This document shows positions 45,451-58,081 of a stretch of DNA of 64,000 nucleotides, piece by piece. Position 1 is the stretch's first letter. Each line of letters opens with the position of its first letter. The notes under the pieces were generated by a model. It had not been told where the DNA came from, made no database searches, and saw only the letters and a program-made list of their open reading frames with translations. The translations under genes and the position numbers were made by a program. Source of the DNA: Symsagittifera roscoffensis (lineage: Eukaryota > Xenacoelomorpha > Acoela > Convolutidae); the NCBI RefSeq assembly GCF_963678635.1, contig NC_087064.1:8963671-9027670 (forward strand), in the 5' to 3' direction.

Positions 45451-47643
45451 AAACTATCATAAAAGTCCATTGTTACAGTCTACAAAAAAGTTTGTCATAA
45501 AATTTTCAAGAATGAAAAAGATTTTCCGCAAAAACAATTTTGCAGAAAACCTTCAACTTTGTTTTAAGCAACGAAAGTAATTTTTTTGCCAATTGTACTG
45601 AAATGAATTATAACTATAATTTTTTTTATATGAAACTCTTTCTTGTAACTATTTTTTGTAATATGAAACGCATGAAACTATTTGCATTTTTAAAAACTGT
45701 ATGGCAAATACTTTTCTTTCAAAATTTTAATTACTGAGAAAAAAATAATAATTTTTAGGTAACTCGGTTAATCAATTTTGTGTTCGAACAAGTCCTAAGC
45801 TTGAACTCCAAGTTTCCAGAAAAATTAAGTCTGTCCAAAAAACAGACCATATTTTTAAATCATTGATTTTGCTGAGATAAAGCCATTCTAGCCATATGCA
45901 AAAATTTGCCGTTGTTTGATATAGCACTTATTGTAGCAGTCAAGTCTAATGGTTTAACTTTCTTAACATGTCTCAGTTTGTAGTTGACTCTGTAATTTTA
46001 TGCTGTTCAATCAAATGATTTTCTCAATTGATAAAACTTTTTTTTATTTCCCAGCAAAACATATAATTATTAAGCAAGACACAAAAAATGTTTAATTTTG
46101 TTTGTGGCAAAAGTTTCATTGAACTAAATTCATTCAAAGAAAAAAATTAATCATAGAATTTCATAAACAAAACGGCTAGACATTCTAATTCTACTTCAAT
46201 TTGTCTTCTATTGAATGATGAATGATATGGAATTGTATGACAAGCAGTTTTCATCGACTAAAATTGTATGACAAGTCTTTTTGCCAACTCGATCATTGAT
46301 CAAAACCCAGTCACCTAAATTAATTTATTTTTGAGGATGAATTTTGCGAACCAAGCTATCTCAGTTGGATATCAACATTTTCTTTCAATTGAGCACTCAA
46401 ACAATTTCAAAATTGATAATTCCTGGCTTGTAAAAAAGTTTATTTAAGTTATTACTTTCAAGCAAGGTCCACTTTAAGCATACTTACACTTTTGTTTTTG
46501 ACAAAAAGAAACAATCATACTATAAGATGTTTAGATATGCTTTGTATACGCGCACTGTTTGGAATCCGGGGACAAGTTTTAAAAATTGTTCTAAATTGTA
46601 TGTCAAATCCATTTGTTATATTGGTATTCTCAGGCCAATAAATTTTTTTAAAAAATTGTCTTGTTATTTAAAAAAATGTTGATATAATCAGTCGTAAATA
46701 TGCTGTTTTGTCCATTTTAACATTTGCATTCTGCTGTATCAGTCAAAGTGTGTGCTTTTCATTCATTCAAAGCGAACACCTCTCCATGGACCTTACTAGG
46801 CATTTTTTTTGCTATTTTTGCTATTTTTTTTGCTAGCGTTGCAAGAAATTTATAGATTTCGTACTGATAGAATCAATCATCTTCCTTTTTTGGCTAAGGA
46901 AACAGTGCTGATTCAAATTATCCAGAAAAAACGCAATAAATTTGAAATTTAAATTGCATTTTTCTGAAATTGTATTGACCATAGGTGAAAAAACGATGAA
47001 CGATGAAAACTTGCTAAGAAATTCAGCAGAATTAACATGACAGTCTTTGTTTTGCGAAGTTCGGGCCCAACGTTTTGCAAAAACAGATAGATCATTTTTG
47101 AGTTTTTATAATTAACAAAAATTACACCAAAACTACTTTGCCGGTCACTGACATAAGATTTCAAAACGAGCCTCTCACGTAGCCCCACAAGCTTTCAGAA
47201 TGGGATGATCTTTAAGAAAAACTTTCGCATAATGTTTAAAAAATGTTTAAGTTATATTGGAATTTTGGTATTTTGTTGAAATTTAGTTGAAATTTTGGTA
47301 TTTTAGTTAAAATTGGTATTTTGTTAGTAAAATATAAGTTCTGCTGAAATTCAAAGCAAGTTTTGTCTTGATGGTTTTCACCTAAAATCGTTCAGCAATA
47401 AAAAAAGATGACAACAGTGTGATTTGCTTCCTTTGAGTGTACACTTTTCGTAACTTGGGACAGTTTCAACGTAGTTTTGATCGTTATCGCAGTCAAGTTA
47501 AGGGAAGTTTTCTGTTCTCTAGCCCCGTTTATCTAAATTGGTAAAAATTGTTCATTTCTAAAAAAAGAAATCAGACTTTCAAACTTTCAAATAATTGAAC
47601 TCAACATGCCATCGCCTAGTTGGCCAAACTAATTAGTTACCCG
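45451..47643. other. No gene seen
   Basis: AT-rich unique-looking DNA. The only motif of note is a doubled attgtatgacaag near 46,230-46,280, which resembles the subterminal repeat of the TIR element at 23,354. Confidence 0.4.
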
Positions 47644-48118
47644 CAGTGGGTGGATCTAAGATTTTCTCAGGAGAGTGGGCTGATTTTTCAATTAAAAAAA
47701 AAAATTTCAACTTTTTTAGCTCAACCAAATTGATCTTCCAAGGTCTTTTAATTCAAGATAAGGACCCTATACTGGTCAAAATTTGTGTGTCATAAGCAAA
47801 TCTTTTTCAGAAAAACGGCAAAAACACATTTATACACTTTTTTGAAGATTTTGATCAAAAATGCTTTTTTTGGCGCGCTTCCCCCCTTAAATTTTGAGTA
47901 TATTGGCTAAAATTTTCACGCTGGTCGGTCAAGAATAGATGTCGTAAAATAGAACCAAAGGGGCCAATCTCGGGCCTTAAAAAACTTTCAAGGTCGGTTG
48001 GTCAAAAATGGAGGTCGCAAAATAGTACCAAAGGGGGAACCTTTGGGTGGTCAGGGTGTCTAGTTCCTAAAAAAGAACGCCCCACCCCTCCCCAAAGTCG
48101 CTTCTGGTCAACCGGACT
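47644..48118 (-). mobile_element. MITE-like element, degenerate
   Basis: The left end cagtgggtggatctaag and inner ggcgcgcttcccccctt match the family at 41,193. The right end is worn (ccccaaagtcgcttctgg). Confidence 0.45.
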
Positions 48119-49450
48119 AATAGAAAAATTGAAAAAGTGTTTTTCCTAGAATCGTAATTTTCAAAATTCAAAACTGAAATTTTGAGTTTTTGAAAATAAC
48201 TGCCTCAAAAACTTTCAAACATTTTATCCGAAAGTTCGTGAATGAGCCGGAGAAAAGGTTTTTTTTTTCTAAAAGTAAATAGTAATTATTACTTTAATAT
48301 AAGTAGCTCACACTTTGTCTTAAAGTTCAAAATCGATAATTGTCAATAATCCGTTGGATCTCAGGAAAATAGTGAGTCAAGTTCGTGAACGTCTCTGGTC
48401 CTTTGCATCCCAAATAGTCGCCCTGTGAGTCGATTTCAAAACTTTTCACAGACTTCACCATTCCGTATAGACATTTGGGGATCGGGTACTGGAAACCGTC
48501 CTCTGAATCAGCACAGCCGAATTGATAAACCGGTGCGCCAGCGTCTTTTAAACAGCTGTGAGCGCCTGGAAGTTAATAAAAGAAATTATTTTACAAAATG
48601 GAGGACATAAATCATAATCAGATGCCCCCCTAGTCAATCAAGAAGGGTTATCTTCCAAGATCTTCAATGGAACCTTCAATTGAAATCGAACATGTTTTAA
48701 GCTCAGTCTTAACCTAAAAAAATCAGGGGGCCAAGATAAAAGGTTTCAGTTATAGCAATTCTAATTTTTCTAAATCTGGCACTATTTTCATTTTCGCTCG
48801 CAGATTTTCGAAAATGTTAGAAGTCTCTCAGTTACTCAATAATCAAATTTAGTGAATAATTTTTTTGAAGACAAACTTTAACAAAACATTTGAAATTGAA
48901 TCAGCTAGCATTGTCCCTTCATAAGCTGTGAACTAATAATTTGGGACCTTTGATTAAAAACAATATTGCTAAGAATGCTTGCAAAAGATTTTACCAGCGA
49001 TTCGGTCAATATCATCGAACAACTCTCGATTTTCATTCTGTTCTACTGACATTCATCTTTTGACAAAACGAAAAGTTCAGGCGCTAGACAAGAGTGTAGA
49101 AAATTCGTTTCTTTTTCTTATTTTTACGGCTGCTGCGTCTGCTGGTCAATTTAAAAAAGAATTAAAATTTGAAAGCTAGTACTTTGACACTAGTTTCGGA
49201 GATGTTACATCTCTTCTACAAGTGTCAGTTCCGGCATAACTTGTACTCACTTTTATCATAAGAAATTTTTTACTTCCTGTAGAATTGGTGATTCTACTGT
49301 ATTACATGCTATAAGAACCTGAGCGTAAGACTGATTCGTCATTAAGTTAAGTAGTACAGAAAACAAAAGTTAGAGTTCAAAACAGTTCAATCTTGGAACA
49401 TATTTTCCCTCCTATGCCAGAAAACGAAATTTGACAAAAATGGCGAACAA
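48119..49450. other. Unassigned; includes segment shared with 1,540-1,800
   Basis: No gene was recognised. The stretch 48,880-49,150 repeats 1,540-1,800 in direct orientation and marks the left side of the right-hand duplicate. A C16 run lies just beyond, at about 49,450. Confidence 0.45.
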
Positions 49451-51647
49451 CCCCCCCCCCCCCCAAAAAAAAATCAGAGGAGCGATACTAGAGATGTTTT
49501 GGCCCGAGCATATGAAAAACGGGACCTCTCAGACCCCTGGGGAGCAAGTGGTAACGGTCCCCTGAAGTGTAATTGGCCCTATCAGAGCTCGGAAACTAAA
49601 AGTTTAGTTGGTTGTAGGCCTAGTTGAGGGAAGCTTAAGTTTGGAACACCAGTCTCCCAAATAAACAAACCCATCCCTAATTTTTGAAAGTTGTTTCTCG
49701 GCCTCCAATAAACGCAGGGAGCTGAAATTTGAAGGGATGATAGGCAGTTGCACGATACATTTGGTGTTATAATTTGAACCAAATCCGGCAGTTGGATCGA
49801 AAGCTATTACCACTTGGAAAAACACCCCCTTAGACCGGAAGTAGACAATGTACACAAATTTTTGAACGGTGGCGTAATTTTTTTTTTGCGGCAATCGACA
49901 TAAGATACGAACCCCGAAAAAGGAACCCTTAGTGAGTGAAAACTCTCCGGCAACTCTTTCCACTGTTAATAGTTAATAGCCTTTTTCCGTAAAAAAAGAT
50001 AATGGAGCTTTGAAATGAGATAACTAGTGAAGTATTAATGGATATGGATGGAACTTGCTAGTTAGGCCCCCATGGGGATCCTAAACCCAATTATGGAAGT
50101 TTGACACCGGTTGATCTTGAGTTGCCCTTTGTGCGTCTTGACCCCAAAATTGCATAGGAAACCCCGAGATTAACACCGGATAATGGCGTATTATCCGGCC
50201 CAACCCCTGGAGATGTGAATAGGTCACTTTGCTAAAAGAATTGAGAGTAAAACTTCTATATTGGGAAAGCAGGAGCTGATAGAGATATAGTTTTATATTG
50301 CAACCTTGAGGAAGTAGAGTTAACTTAAATTGGACTTGAAAAATTTTGGGGTCAGTTTAGTTTGGAAAATGATCTATTAATAGCAATTCAACTAGACTAA
50401 AGAAAAGTAGTCCCGGACGAAATTGATAGGAATAGGACCGTGGCATGAGAATTAAGTCTTCTAAATAATATGAACGGTCAAAGAATTTACTTGGCTTTCC
50501 GGAGGTGACCTTTTGGCTTGATTTGACCTCTAAAAGACAAACAACGTTCACTTGATTGCTTGAAAATAGTGATTGGATTAGAGTACAGATAGAAACTTTA
50601 GATGCTTGGAATTAGTTAGCCACCCATGAAAAGGGTCTTCCCCTCTCCTTGGGAGGTCGAAATGTTAACGGATATTTAAAATAATGTTCTTGGGAGGATC
50701 ACTGAGTAAACAGAGCATGGTTTGGAGGTTGAGTTGAACTAAAGTCACTAAGGTCAGGAGTTAGTTGATTGGAATCGTATGAAATTTGTTTGCTTGGTCA
50801 AATTGTGACATCTAACGCTTACCGGGTATCTAATAAGCACGAACAGATTGATAAAAGAAACCGAAGTTGGCACGTAGCAGAGTTAACAAGGGGTGATATC
50901 ATATTAAAACAAATGCGGAAGGTTGATTCAAGCGGATGTCAAGACTGATAGGGAATGGCGTGACTTAACTAAAGCTAAGTGTAAGGAAAGATAAGGAACT
51001 GGAGGGTACCAGAGAGCCTTTAAGATCAAAACAGTGGTTAGCTAATATTAAGAGTAGTTGTTGGTTCTCAATCAGAAAAGAGAGCAATTGCTACTGAGAG
51101 AGAGTATAGGTGGTTCTCAGTTTATAAGAGAGAACAATTATTGCTAGCGAATCGAGTCGTTGGTCGTCGGAGTAAGAGAACAATTATAGCACAACAGTAG
51201 ATAGTTGATTCTCTTCAGAGATTCTCTAGAGATAGAAAGAGAACAGTTTATTGTTAGTCGAGTCAGCTGGAAGTTAATTGCAAATAGGCAATTTGGCCGA
51301 TAAATCGCGGACCATTTCCTTTTGATTTGATGCTTGGATCATAACCTGGCCACTCAGAGCCTACTGTATTTAGACGTATACTCATCTGAATTAAATTACA
51401 ATTGGAAGTTTCTGCGATTGTATCGAGCAGACAAGACATCCTGAGAGCAGTACGCAAGAAGGGGCAAGCAACATAATACAATAAAGAATAGTTGCCACCA
51501 ACTTACTCTTTCGGAATTGTAGATACTAGCGAATATCAATCGTCCCACTGAATTCACTACCCATGGGACCATTTTTCGGCGTCGTTAAGAAAGAGAGAAC
51601 GAACCTAGAGAAGCAATCCCCCAAAATCTATTCTTTCAGAACAAAAA
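49451..51647. other. Unassigned insertion-like stretch
   Basis: It lies between the shared segment at 48,880 and U1 unit 5 and is absent from the equivalent place in the left copy. It is less AT-rich than its surroundings and has imperfect ~50-bp repeats of ggttctca...agagagaacaatta at 51,062-51,245. A short minus-strand frame near 51,380 (NLIQMSIRLN) faintly resembles the frame in the window-end repeats (NLIEMSLRLN), so it may be a decayed relative of that element. Confidence 0.35.
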
Positions 51648-54600
51648 AAAATTGGATATCACAAAAGGCAAGACTGCTCGTATTATGACTCTTGAATATT
51701 CTGACTTCCTTCGAGGTCTACGGGGCTTAATACTGTGATTTTAATTGTTTAATTGAACTGTTTGTTTTTTGAGTCGCTGAAATCGTCAGCTTTCATTGAA
51801 ATCAGTTTTCTGACAAGCAGGCGTCTATTTTCAAAGGTCAAAAAACTTTATACAATCCAGTTCTCTGAGCTGAAAACAAACTTTTTAGCAAGCAAGTTAG
51901 ATTTTGTTTCTTAGCGATATTACTAAGTATCATAAATAACACATTGTGCTCCCGCATTGGCAAAACTAAGATTTGGCAAAACTACAATGGACTTGGTTTA
52001 AGTTCAAGGCTGCGAAAAAAAATAGTATGTAGTTCTTAAGCAGGGACACATCAGCGGTTCGCTGGGATAAGCTGTACAGCTCATATGTTGGTCCTTTCCC
52101 CCCTCATGGTTAAATGTTCTTAACAATATCTTTAACTCAGTTTTATTTATTGTAGTGCTTACTACAAGCCCCCATTCTGAAACCAATCGACTACTTTGTT
52201 GGGGTCGGGCTGAAGCACCTCAGTTATTTTCAGCAACATCGCAATCTGTAATCCCACGTATAGCATTGGGTCAGTTTGGTATTTCTGGTTTTAGACCCTC
52301 TCAATTGTATGCATTAATACTTCAAAATATGGACAAGAGAATCAAGAATGAATTTAGTTCATCGCTAAACTTTACCTGGTGTAATTTCACGAGTACAAAT
52401 GTCTTTTTCTCGACAGAAACTCAGCTGATCCACGACCGGAACAAAACCATCTGGCAGGTAGCTGACAGAAAAGTAGGCTTCCATCAGAGTCCTCGAATGT
52501 TTGGCTTCAGATCTGGATGTTTGGCCCAATCCACAGGTGCCAATGGTGTCTCCTTGGGATCCAGGTCTCTGGCAGATCTTCAGATATCTCGATATATCTG
52601 AAGAATGTCATCACAATGAAAAAATTATGTTTTCCAAAATTATCAATGTTGTATTTTTGATCGACTTTAATTAACATTGCAAAAACTGCGCATATGCAAA
52701 TCTATCGATATTTTCTCGATTGAAGTACAGAAGTTTATAAGATTCATGATTATCAGGGAGAGCGCGTACGCAGTCCCCACACTAATAAATTGTGCGTCCG
52801 AGTTTCTCACTTGGAGAAATCGCAGGGGTCAACCTCCGCGCAGTGCAATGCAGAGGCCTCGCCCTGGACCACCTCTCTGCTTGATCAGAGGACGGTCGGC
52901 GCCAGGTAAGTATGAAGCTTTATGCCCCATTAGTGTGACCATCAAAAATTGCATGACTTTGTAATGTCAGTCATGTTAGTTTTAGACGCTTTACAAGCTT
53001 TGTTTTTACATTTTTGAAGGTTTTATCGATGTACAGTTTGAAACATAAAACGTATGTGAGAGTTCATCGAATATCTTGAGGTTGTTTTATTGCATTTTGA
53101 CGACGAATCAAATAATTTTTCAACAGTCAGACAAAAGAACTATATTATGACCATATTTGGCCAGATTACCAAATATGGTAGCTTAAAGCACTTTGATTTG
53201 TAAAGTTTTGTTCAAAAATGAGAGAGCCAATGAGCGCTCGCGTGAATAGACAATTCGGTGAGTCATCGCGGTATGGCAATCTGTGTTGAGAAACATTTGG
53301 AATTCAAGTCAATAACTATGAAACTATTTTGACACAGAAAGCGAAATTTTACTCAGCGCAAAATTTTGTTGTAAGTTGGGATAGAAGTTCGAAAAATTGA
53401 ATTGGGAGTAAAAATTTGCCGTTTGGTTTCAGGGGAGTTTGTAACTATTTCCCATTATGCTCCCTCTAGCCTAGAAATAAATAAAAAAATTACAGCCTCA
53501 TTTCGGTAGGATTTTCGTAATATGGAGGACTATGGTTTGCTGGGGGAGGGTGGGGGGGGGGTATGGAAAGACTGCGTTGTGTGCATGGTATACCTTGAAT
53601 TGGTCTGGCTACTCTGACTACTGCAACCACATCGTGGGGACTCTCAGCCGTGTCCCAGCTGGAACACAAAAGGATCAGATTCTTAACCCGACAAATTATG
53701 AGACTACATGGTAGAACTTATATGCAAACAAACACTCAGAAGGGTAAAGCTTAGTTGTGATGTAAATTTGGGGCCCATGTAAAAAATACTACCCCCCTAA
53801 GTGAACAACATCGGGGAAGGTTCTCATGCTTGGGGACCGGTTGCTTGAAAAATTTCGACCAATCAAAATCGCTAAGCGTTCCTATTGGCTAAATGCCGTT
53901 CTCACTAAATCGAAGTCAATATTAACAGAAAATGTATTAAATCAGTGGAAAATATTCAAAAATATTACAAATTGCGGGTTACAACCGCAGTACTATTCAG
54001 ATAAACGTCAAGATATATGCGTTCAAGTTCATAGGAGTTTTTCAGCCTTGAAAACTTATCTGCTTATTATCTAATCGGTCAATATTAACACTAATGGCCT
54101 GGATTTTTTTTCTTTCTTCAAGATTTTTGCGATTTACTTTGAGATTTTGAATACTCAGTTCTAATTGGCTGAAAGTAAGCTAAAATTAATTTCAAGCATT
54201 CGATCCCTCAAGTATGAGGGTTACCACCAACAACATCCCCCTAAATTTAAATGGCATTTGCAAGCAGTAAGGACTGTATGTATTATACTCGAATCTGATT
54301 GACTGAAAAGTATTGCTTTTAACCAAGTGAGCGATCTCCTCCCTAATTTGAATTAGGGGAAAATTATTCACTTAGTCCTAATTTGGTATAAAGGTAATTT
54401 GGCATTGGTTAAATTGTTAAATATGTTAACCTTATACTGCTGCCGGTCGGCCAGTCGGTCATGTGAAAGAAATTCTGGTCACTTTTGGTTCGAATGGTAT
54501 TTTTCAAAATTTCGAATTGGCCGCGCCATGCTCAAGTTTCTCATGATAACTAAAGAGAAATCATTACTATTCGCAATTTGTCAAATAACAATCAACATGA

Positions 54601-56050
54601 GTAGACTTGTCTTGTTCCTAATAGACAGCATCAAGAGTTCCACACTTGGAGCAAGAGAAAAATTGATTTGGAAGGTCGCCCACTCAAGTGACCCATTGCT
54701 CCAAAATTTATTGAAAATTTCTTGAGCGGAAATTATTGTTTTATTCAAACTTCTAGAGTTATAATTACATGATTCGATAGTGTCTGTAATTAATTCCAGA
54801 GTGGTTGTCTTGATCTGAGTACTTGAATTTAATTGCTAGAGTGCACTTTATACAGTTATGCTGAGGTGAGGCGAGTTTTAGGTTGATCCATCTGAATTGG
54901 ATCAAATGTCCATTGGATCCCTGAATTGGATCCCTGAATTGGTTTAATTGAGGCTCCGACCCTGTTTTTAACCGTGTTTGCGTGTTTTAGGTATTTAGAG
55001 GCCTAGCCATGGGAACGTACTAATTTCAATCTAGAGTGGGTGGTTATTTTGGTAGTAGCCTTTTAATGTAACGAACCTTCAGTTCCATATCATAAGCGAA
55101 TCGTGAGTTGGCTCCGACCGCGAGATTGAGGCAATAGTTATAGGGCCTATCCGTCTGAACATCATATGTGAAATGAGTGAACGACTGTTATACGGATTCA
55201 CCACTAGGTTTGATATTCGCGTCTCTCCAGCAGTCAGTTTTGTCCTTAATTGGACCAGAAGGTTCATTACATGTACAAAGTGTATATTGTTTGTATGGAG
55301 TTACATTTTCACCCTCAATTCAAGGTTGCTAATTACCCAATTACCAAAAAGACATGATAATTGAATAAACTTTAACCTCATCGGTTGCCCGATGACGGTA
55401 TTGGTGGTATGGTTAAAGTTGATCAAAAGGGCTATTTGAAGATCGCTATGAAGTCGATTGAAAGTTTTCAGCGGACGGTCAAAAAGTGCAATATGAAAGC
55501 TAGGATCTACTAAACAACCTCTCCCCTATGGTATCTAGTAAAAATTCTCCACTCCCATATACATAAATACAGTAAACTAGCAATAAAACTGGTGTTGAGA
55601 ATTCGAACTTTGCTGCATGATTGGTCGAAAGTTCGATTAACTTAATCTACTTAATAATCCCCTTTCTTGATAGGGGGAGTTGCTTCGTAGATCCGAAACC
55701 TGTAACCCTTACGGTTCAGTGTAGAATACTTCAGTTGATAAGATAGGCTCGATTCGTCTGATAGGTCTTGTGTAGTCCCCAACCTCAACTAAGAAGCTGA
55801 CACCTGAAATCACGCTCATTTCATGTGTTCCAGTGTAAAAAAGCGTTCCAACAAATTAGAAAAAAGGCAAAATTTAAGTTTTTTATTCCGACTTTTGTAA
55901 CGAAAGTGACGGAATCTTTGTGCTCGGGGTGGGTTTTTCTTCAGACAAATTTCGACTTTTTAACTAGCCATTTTTTATGGAAAATTTTTTTATATCATTC
56001 GAAAGATATTGTTGTTCTGAGCTTAAATTTGAAAAAAAGATATTTCACCT
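51648..56050 (-). repeat. U1 repeat unit 5
   Basis: Single right-hand unit. It keeps about 90 bp near 51,790-51,900 that are missing from the left units, and it has the best preserved protease exons 2-4. This makes it the closest to the ancestral arrangement. Confidence 0.85.
52754..52913 (-). ncRNA. U1: U1 spliceosomal RNA, unit 5
   Basis: 160 nt, same as units 3 and 4, with the AUACUUACCUGGC 5' end, the U1-70K and U1A loops, an Sm-like AAUUUAUUAG and the 3' stem. It sits in the 2.8-kb intron between protease exons 3 (55,377) and 4 (52,566), in the same orientation. It keeps the conserved upstream region (about 52,925-52,975). Confidence 0.94.
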
Positions 56051-56554
56051 GAATGTTCCGACTGCCTTTTAAGGTTTATGGAGCGGTAGTAACATTAGAA
56101 AATTCAATGAAATAAAACAATGAAAAAATTTTTTTCTAAAATTTGAATTTTTTTAAATAAAAATCATCCCCCCACATGCCATATATAGGTACAAAAGGAT
56201 AGATTTCGCTCCTTGTAACAAATCAATTATGGCAAATAGGCTTTTTTTAACCAATTTGGAACGATTTCTAAGATGGATTAACTCTCCGCTTACGCGTTAA
56301 TAGCGCGAAATATATCGCGCGTTAATTGTCCCAAATTGGCCAAAATGGCAATCTTTAAACCCCTGTAACTTTACGAAAAATGATCACAGGTGAAATATCT
56401 TTTCAAATTTAAGCTCAAGACAACAATACCTTTTGAATGATATTAAAAATTTCCGTCAAAAATGGCTAGTTAAAAAGTCGAAATTTGTCTGAAGAAAAAA
56501 AACCCACCCCGAGCACAAATATTCCGTTACTTTCCTATCGAAAGTCGGAACAAT
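55884..56554. mobile_element. Fused pair of Helentron-like elements
   Basis: A forward element starts at 55,884 and is joined at about 56,050 to the remainder of a reverse element that ends with aaagtcggaacaa at 56,554. The left duplicate still has both full elements (21,558-22,093 and 22,121-22,652). The join is at a shared CCTG. Confidence 0.7.
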
Positions 56555-57218
56555 AAACACATAATGAATCGCGGATTCTCTGCTCAACATTGCCCAGTTT
56601 TCACTTATACATAGGAAGCATTAATGTTTTTTTTTATTAGTAAATCTACATTTGGATAAATTACCTTTTCCGTATCGCATACACATTCCAGAAGTAACAA
56701 TCCAAAATCGATCTATAATAGTGCCGACACAAAAATTAGAAAGGGCATGCAGATATCGGATCCGGACCAAAAAGCGCCGATTGAAAGTCGGAAATCCATT
56801 AACGATAAGGCTCGAAGTGTGAATTTGGCTAACCCAAACTGATGTTTTATGAGTTTAAATTCATAGTTTAGTATGAATGAGCAAATCAAAATACAATAAA
56901 ATATCAGAGTAGAATTCTTTAAGTTCATAATTGTTGATTTATTGAGCTGGTTTCACTACAAGTAAACACCTGAAATTAAAGAAATATCAAAGTTCGGTCT
57001 CCTCTGCTGAAAGAGGGATGAAGCTTAACGGTCGATATTATAAGGCTCTGTTTTTGAGATTTTGATTATCATGGCTGAATAATTAGATGTATTCATAGCC
57101 ATTGCTCATGCATGATAGGATGCCACATCCTACGTGTCCTTGGAAACGTGGCTTTGGACTTTTTGGGTATGGTTTGACAAGTATCGCAACAAAAGACAAC
57201 TCGCAAAATTTAAGAAAT

Positions 57219-58081
57219 CGCGGGTTGACAAAAGATGCTTATCATACAATTTTCATAAATGAAAAAAATGCTTATCATACTTTTGCATACCATTTCATAG
57301 AATAAAAGTGTATGCATTAAAATAGCAAAGTGTAACTGACAGTTACCCAGAGGTACCCAGAGTGTAACTGGCAGTTACCACGCAGATAAACTGCATTTGA
57401 TGGTTTCAGCCTTAAAAGTTAATTATAACATTTTCACATGGAAATATGTACCAAAAAAGTAACTTTTTGAATATGGCTAGATAATTTTTAGCTTGAAAAT
57501 TTTGATGGTTGAGAAAAAAGGCCTGTTTTTTTACAAATTTATTTTTATCTTAGCAAATGAAACTAAAGATAATGTTCGTGTTTACAAAAAAAACAATTTC
57601 ACGTAATTTTTGGGTTTTTTGGGTGAGAAACTCATCCTGGACTACGTTATAAACGCAAAAATGACAAATTTTGGCAAGCAATTTTTTTTTCGTAAAACTT
57701 ATTTTTTAGCACAAATGCAAATTTGCAGCCAAAAAAGGGTTTAAAAATTTTTTACCTCAAATTTTTATTTTTGTTTATGAAAAAAATGCATATCATACAA
57801 TTTTCATATATGAAAATTTTATGATAAGCATTTTTCTGACCGAAATTAAGTTTATGTTTTTGATTGTCAATATGCCCTCTATGATAGACATACTTATTTA
57901 AATCTATTTAATGTTACCCAGACACGTTTTTTCGTGATTTTGGAAAATTTTATTTTTTCTATGACGAAATGAATTTTTTATAATTTTCATACATGATAAT
58001 TGTATGATAAGCGTTTTTTCCATAGACTTCATATATGAAACTGTATGATAATCATTTTTCTTCTATAGACGCCAACCCGGG
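57219..58081 (+). mobile_element. Non-autonomous TIR element, duplicate copy
   Basis: Duplicate of 23,354-24,207, with left end cgggttgac...gatgcttatcatac and right end tgtatgataatcat...gccaacccggg. Confidence 0.55.

Larger units (their letters stand above)
52162..56928 (-). pseudogene. S1-family serine protease homolog, unit 5 copy (exons 1-5, nearly intact)
   Basis: Exon 1 lies at about 56,700-56,928, exon 2 at 55,519-55,576 (58 nt), exon 3 at 55,377-55,499 (123 nt), exon 4 at 52,376-52,566 (191 nt) and exon 5 at about 52,162-52,284. Exons 2, 3 and 4 have intact splice sites and consistent phases (2, 2, 1). They show YVYGSGEF, HSDLQ with the Asp102 equivalent, GTCGLGQTS and FCREKDIC. Exon 5 ends in DPNKVVDWFQNGG, the typical C-terminal helix, but the Ser195 site reads YQTDP instead of DSGGP. 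Exon 1 has a 13-bp deletion near 56,826 that shifts the frame. The phase at the exon 4-5 join does not fit, so exon 5 boundaries are tentative. Confidence 0.6.

Noticed and set aside
49440-49480. Poly-C run and similar G/C homopolymers
   Set aside because: Simple low-complexity tracts with no further structure, probably prone to assembly error.
52155-52601. Long plus-strand open frame of 148 codons
   Set aside because: It lies antisense to protease-homolog exons 4 and 5, is broken in the other four units and has no recognisable domain.
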